From NCBI RefSeq assembly GCF_910591885.1, contig NC_063271.1:10161001-10225000 (forward strand): DNA of 64,000 nucleotides, in the 5' to 3' direction. Under the pieces are notes generated by a model. That model was given only the letters and a program-made list of their open reading frames with translations. It had not been told where the DNA came from and did not search any database. This document shows positions 59,503-64,000 of this stretch, one piece after another; position 1 is the stretch's first letter; the number at the start of each line of letters is the position of its first letter. Origin of the DNA: Bombus terrestris (Eukaryota > Arthropoda > Insecta > Hymenoptera > Apidae). A program made the position numbers and the translations under genes.

Positions 59503-60692
59503 TCTCTGCGCTCTTCGTAATTGCACGAAGAATTCAACGAAATTCCTTGTATCCTGCAGAAGAAGGCGCGAAACAAAGAATTCGTGAAACATACACCGTG
59601 TAATTACTACAACGTAATTTTCACTTCGAGCCGTGGAAACTCAAGAGGAACAGAAGGCTTAAAAAAAGAAATCAGCGGTATCCACCTTCTTCTAGCGAGG
59701 AACACGGTCGTGCATGCTTTAAACGAAAATATAAAAATGCACTCTTTCCAAAAAAACATTGAACCCTCCCTTAGAAATTGTATTCTCTGGCCGTTTCTCG
59801 CGTCGAATCATCATGTGCCTTCGAAAAGGGTGTAAAAAAGAGAAGAAGAGGAAAATCCTATTATCGAGCGTGCACATTGAAGGATGACGATACAAAAGGG
59901 AGCAGCTCGCATAGAAATGCCGCTCGCTTCGATTCTCAATAGTCTTCTTACCCGTGACAGATCACGGAGCCAGGCTTTTGTCGCTTGCGTATCGATGATG
60001 AAATATGAGCGCGTTGCGTTCGTTGGACACCCGCTCTTTTCCCTTCCTTTCCATTTTTTTTATTCTCTTCCATCTCGGCACTGTAGAAGCACCCGCGAAT
60101 TTAGGCGCGTTACGACTTTCTGATTTTTCGTTGCAAGAAACCGACTGTCTGCGATCAGATTCTGGCTAAGAGATGACACGGTGAATAAAGAATCGGTGAT
60201 AAACAGTGAAACTGATAAATTCGAACTTGATTGTTTTATTCGCAGATTTTCTTCCGGAAATTCTCTTAAGTATAAAATAACTATGTCTTGTGTACACTTG
60301 GAACTCTTTTATAGATCCCTTTCAGAACTATTTTATACAGTTTCTATAGAGCAACAAGAGTGATGGAAAATTATGTGTAAAAATGTGTATATTTCTGCGT
60401 TTGTGAACAGGAAGATAGCGAAAGATCTATTCCACCAAGTTGAAAATAGAGAGCAGAAATTTCATTCGACGAATTTCATTTGCGCCCTGCGAACATTCTC
60501 TTTTATGTAGACAGAGATAGCTGTTATTACGATAATGTTTATGACATTGCTATAATAAGAAGATAGGGCTCGTAGAGTCCTATCGTAGGATCTTTGACAG
60601 TGAAATAGAAGGATTTTATACGGGCGAATGCTTTAGAAGATATCAGACGACAATAAAACATAAGACAAATATTATTGTGTTAAATGTATATA
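59503..60692. other. Non-coding stretch
   Basis: No gene recognised. The frames at 59521-59835 and 59884-60123 have no motifs; the latter covers a less AT-rich block. Confidence 0.4.
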
Positions 60693-60822
60693 TTGGGTTG
60701 TACATATGGCATACATAATATGGCATGGCATATATAAATGTATATATTGGCAACTAAGTGATTGCGGATATTTTCATTAGGTGATATTGACAAAATCCGC
60801 AATCACTTAGCTGCCAACCCAA
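60693..60822. mobile_element. Mariner-type hairpin MITE with an internal insertion
   Basis: The left outer end TTGGGTTG at 60693 is separated by about 50 bases from the rest of the arm, GCAACTAAGTGATTGCGG (60750 on). The right arm ends CTGCCAACCCAA at 60822, with TA on both sides. The extra segment carries repeated ATATGGCAT words and a second TGTATATATTGG, suggesting a local duplication within the terminal repeat. Confidence 0.65.
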
Positions 60823-60824
60823 TA

Positions 60825-61489
60825 TGAGGTTGAAACAAACGATAAAGTTAAGGAGATAATTGCATGTAGAGTACTTTGTATTACGTATGTTTGTTATAAG
60901 TATGCTTTGGAAGAATTTAACGAAAGAGGCGGATCATTACATCAAGTTTGTCACAGTTACCTCGTTAGACAAATAAAAACGATGTTTGTAGATAGATGAT
61001 GTAGCGTAATATCACGATATGTGCGATAATGGAACGCGATGAAAGGGTAAAATTTTACATCGCCAACTTTCCCATGCAGCAATTCGAGTTGAGTTTATTT
61101 GTGTACCGCACGCATCGCATATTTATAAAGCTACAGGAAACAAGTTGAAATTTCGTTAAAGACATGCATACGGAATTTCGTTAAAATCTAAATGAAATAT
61201 CCTTAAAACACGAAATCGCCATTACTAACAAATTTGCGAGTAACGGAATTCGAGAAACTATATTTTTTACGTAACTCAGATTCCTCATTCGGTACAAAAA
61301 TCAATAATAAGTTGAGTTAATTGTGTAAATTATTGTAGTATCGTAAAGAAAAAGCCCGATTAGAGATCGATCAAAACAATGTCGTCTATCCTTCAGTTGT
61401 TATTTTACATAGGGAAAAAAAGCCTAAAGTCCTAGCGGAGCATTAACAGGATAGGATTACAGAGAGGAAAAAATAACGCTAATGGAGGG
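60825..61489. other. Non-coding stretch
   Basis: No gene recognised. Confidence 0.4.
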
Positions 61490-61840
61490 GGACGATTTGA
61501 ATTTAAAAAGTTGTTGTTGATCGAGAAGCATTGGAAAGTTGATCGAGAAGTGAGAGTGAGTCAAGAGGTCAGAGTTAATCGAGGAGTCGAAGAGTAGAAT
61601 TGTTAGCGTTGTCGAGTTGCGAGAGGTGTTAGCGTAGCTGAGAGATTGAGTTGTTGGCGTCCAATTGCGTGAGAGGTTGAATTAGAGTAAGATTGTTACA
61701 TTTAGTTCCAAATTAAACAATCATCGTTTTCTGTCTAATTAATATCTGTATAACTAATTTATTGTAAATAAATTACAACTTATAAATAGTATCCTGAAAA
61801 ATGTATACCTAAATTTCCACGATACTACATTATTATCTTG
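61490..61840. repeat. Purine-rich segment, LTR-like
   Basis: G/A-rich DNA with repeated GTTGATCGAGAAG (61516, 61539) and GCGAGAGGT/GCGTGAGAGGT words, followed by an AATAAA-containing AT-rich tail. The base pattern resembles the R-U5 part of insect LTRs, but no ends or partner were found. Confidence 0.25.
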
Positions 61841-62837
61841 ATAACTAACAGTGAATATTAAATGAAAGATAAGATGATACCAGAACGAAATGTTTCATCG
61901 CGTTATTCAAATAAATCATTCGTCGCCAACGGACCAAGAATAAATCACACGTTTATATATTTTATTTCGATGTTTACGTTGAGAAGTTTATGATACATTG
62001 CCAAGAAATATTCGTCCATACTAAACGTAGACCTAACGAGCGTAGAGATCTTTGACGGAAGCCAAAGCTTCACCTGGAAAAAGTCAACGTACCGTGACTT
62101 ACTCGGTCGTTCGACGATTTTTCCCTCGATTTTCACCGTTCGACCGCGTGCACGCGATTCGTGAGTCCTTCAAGCTCCGTTAGCAAGTTTTAACGAGCGT
62201 GAGAAACGCTAGCCTAAACGCGGGCCGTCGTCTGACGAACTTAAATCGCTTTATCTTACGGGAACAGCTTCTTCGCGTCGCTAAGCTTGCGAATCTCTCC
62301 TTTGACCCTCTCTGAACAAGCTCTCGGGGACTTGCAGTCACTTTCGAGATACGCTGTGGACATTCTTGGACGTTTTTGTGTGTGTAATTTCGGTTTGAAC
62401 ATTTTGTGCGCCGCTGATAAATCCGAGAACAGGAATATGACGACAGACATGATAATTAGCGAGAAAAAATGATAATTAATGAATTTAACCTTGCTACTCT
62501 CTTCGATTCTTCATCGTGTTTGTGTCTCTTCACATATATATTTTTTTGAAATTGATAAAAAGTGTGGGATACAGAAAAAGTAGCAAAATTATGTTGAATG
62601 CTAAGATTGGAATTTAAAAATTATCTGTGATTTAAGAAGAAAAACAGTAGTTCAAGATGCATAAAATTCACATAATATGCAAAAATATATAAAATATTCT
62701 AGAAATATCTGTCCTAATTCTATCTTTAGATTCGGATTCATAAAAATGCGAATTTGTAATTATTGAGAATTGTGCATCTTGATAGCCGAAATATTGTTAT
62801 GGGAACATTGAATTTATACTTGGGATTAATATTAACG
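61841..62837. other. Non-coding stretch
   Basis: A less AT-rich block at 62080-62420 has short overlapping frames on both strands without motifs. Otherwise nothing recognised. Confidence 0.4.
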
Positions 62838-62944
62838 TAGTCTATTTATTTATTAGCATAGTATATTTATTAACATAGTATACATACATTTATTAACATT
62901 TATTTATTAGCATAGTATATTTATTAACATAGTATATTTATTAT
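62838..62944. repeat. AT-rich tandem repeat
   Basis: Units of TATTAGCATAGTATATTTAT and TTAACATAGTATA alternate about three times. The array abuts the dispersed repeat at 62950 and, in that repeat's orientation, forms its 3' tail. Confidence 0.75.
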
Positions 62945-62949
62945 GTGGA

Positions 62950-63152
62950 CGATTTCTAGAATATTCATCGATACACACTTGCACGCATCTCACCACCTTC
63001 TTCCATAGCCGACTTTTAACCGACTGAACAGTTTACATTCATCTGTTTTCCAGACGCCGCGCACACACATACTCCCACACACTGATACCCACATACAAGT
63101 ATCTCTACTACGCATTTAACCCAGTGCAGCACACAAAATTATACATATCTCG
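62950..63152 (-). repeat. Dispersed repeat, inverted partner of 19481-19691
   Basis: Reads on the minus strand from CGAGATATGTATAATTTTGT at 63152 to AGAAATCGTC near 62950. Roughly 75-80 percent like 19481-19691 with small indels. Followed by the AT-rich tandem tail at 62838-62944. No tRNA-like A or B boxes were seen, so a classic SINE is not supported. Confidence 0.65.
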
Positions 63153-64000
63153 ATAGTAGTAGAAATTTCCAATTTAAGGATTAAGGAAGGATTAATTTAT
63201 GGTTGGTCTTGTCTCGTAAATTTTCAATACATAAAATCAAAACCGTTGGATTCGTGATGTTCTTCGACTTAATTTCTTTCAACGAATATTATACAGCGAT
63301 GTTGTAAATGAAGAAGAAATGATGATTTCACAATATTTACATATGAAAGAATTGAAAACGATCGAACTGAAAGTGACTTGGTTTTATTAACTTACAATTT
63401 TAAGATTAGAAAAGTTTCTGTTCAACAGATGATTCGATTGATAGAATAATCTGCTTCGAAATAATCCAACACGTTCTCGTGATATCGATTAATCTAAGGA
63501 TCGACGCAGTCGGTTGATATCGATACAAAGTAAGAAATTCAGCGACGCTCATATTTTGAAGATAATCGAATATTTTTAATGCTTCTCTTTAAAACATCCG
63601 GTTGAATACATTCGTAGCATAAATTGATTTCCCATAACGTACTCTGATATAAACAATCCCTACACAATTTTCATTAAATTTCGATTAATGTACAATTAAG
63701 TTTAATTCCGTTATAAATTATTAACGTAAACGTGCTAAATCAGATTATTGTATTCGTAGACAATAACAAAATTAGAGATTCGGTATAGAGCGTATCAGCA
63801 TATCAGCAGCGTATAGGAAAGATAACGTTTTCCTGGTATTTCGAAACAACACGCCATTTTGGGAAATTCAGGTCAGAGCTTTATGCAATTTTCCGTCTAT
63901 TCAAATCGGAAATTTTACGTGGCAAGCTATTTCACTTGCTAAATAGTATACGTTTGTAAAGTATAATGCAGCAGAATATTTTCCCGATTCGCGTGCCATC
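63153..64000. other. Right edge, non-coding
   Basis: No gene, RNA or repeat recognised. Confidence 0.4.

Overview
The window looks like nuclear DNA of an insect, most probably a hymenopteran and plausibly a bee. It is AT-rich (about two thirds by eye), gene-poor, carries short GT-AG introns, and contains remnants of mariner, Tc1-like, piggyBac-like and gypsy transposons. The species cannot be fixed from the sequence alone. Coordinates and alignments below were made by eye, so boundaries may be off by a few bases.

Region 1 (about 1-10.4 kb) is a small tandem array of 'nose resistant to fluoxetine' (NRF-6-like) membrane acyltransferase-3 genes. One copy (4746-8531, + strand) can be read through 13 exons as a complete 743-residue protein with consistent splice phases. 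Around it lie three decayed relatives: a C-terminal exon fragment at 193-551, an N-terminal four-exon pseudogene at 2215-3475, and an isolated second-exon copy at 9229-9485. Similar non-coding segments at 1021-1345 and 10005-10425 bracket the array, which suggests repeated segmental duplication.

Region 2 (10.4-44.3 kb) has no protein-coding gene that I can recognise. It holds AT-rich DNA, a few GC-richer blocks (18.9-19.2, 20.4-20.9, 43.5-43.7 kb) and small mobile elements. These include 81-bp mariner-type hairpins, TTAGG-ended mariner MITEs, a TTAA-flanked piggyBac-like MITE inside one half of a tandem duplication, and dispersed repeats whose partners lie near 59 and 63 kb.

Region 3 (44329-49270) is a gypsy-type LTR retrotransposon on the minus strand. 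Two 970-bp LTRs, identical as far as I can see, and a TATA target duplication enclose a badly damaged 3-kb interior. Gag and RNase H are missing, protease and RT are broken, and the RT active site reads YFDN. The integrase reading frame is nearly intact. The contrast of young LTRs with an old interior points to copying in trans by another element.

Region 4 (49.3-64 kb) is again mostly unassigned AT-rich DNA. It contains a nested mariner/Tc1-like insertion at 58.4-59.5 kb (inverted partner of 15.2-16.0 kb), another mariner hairpin at 60.7 kb, an LTR-like purine-rich repeat at 61.5 kb, and a dispersed repeat with an AT-rich tandem tail at 62.8-63.15 kb.
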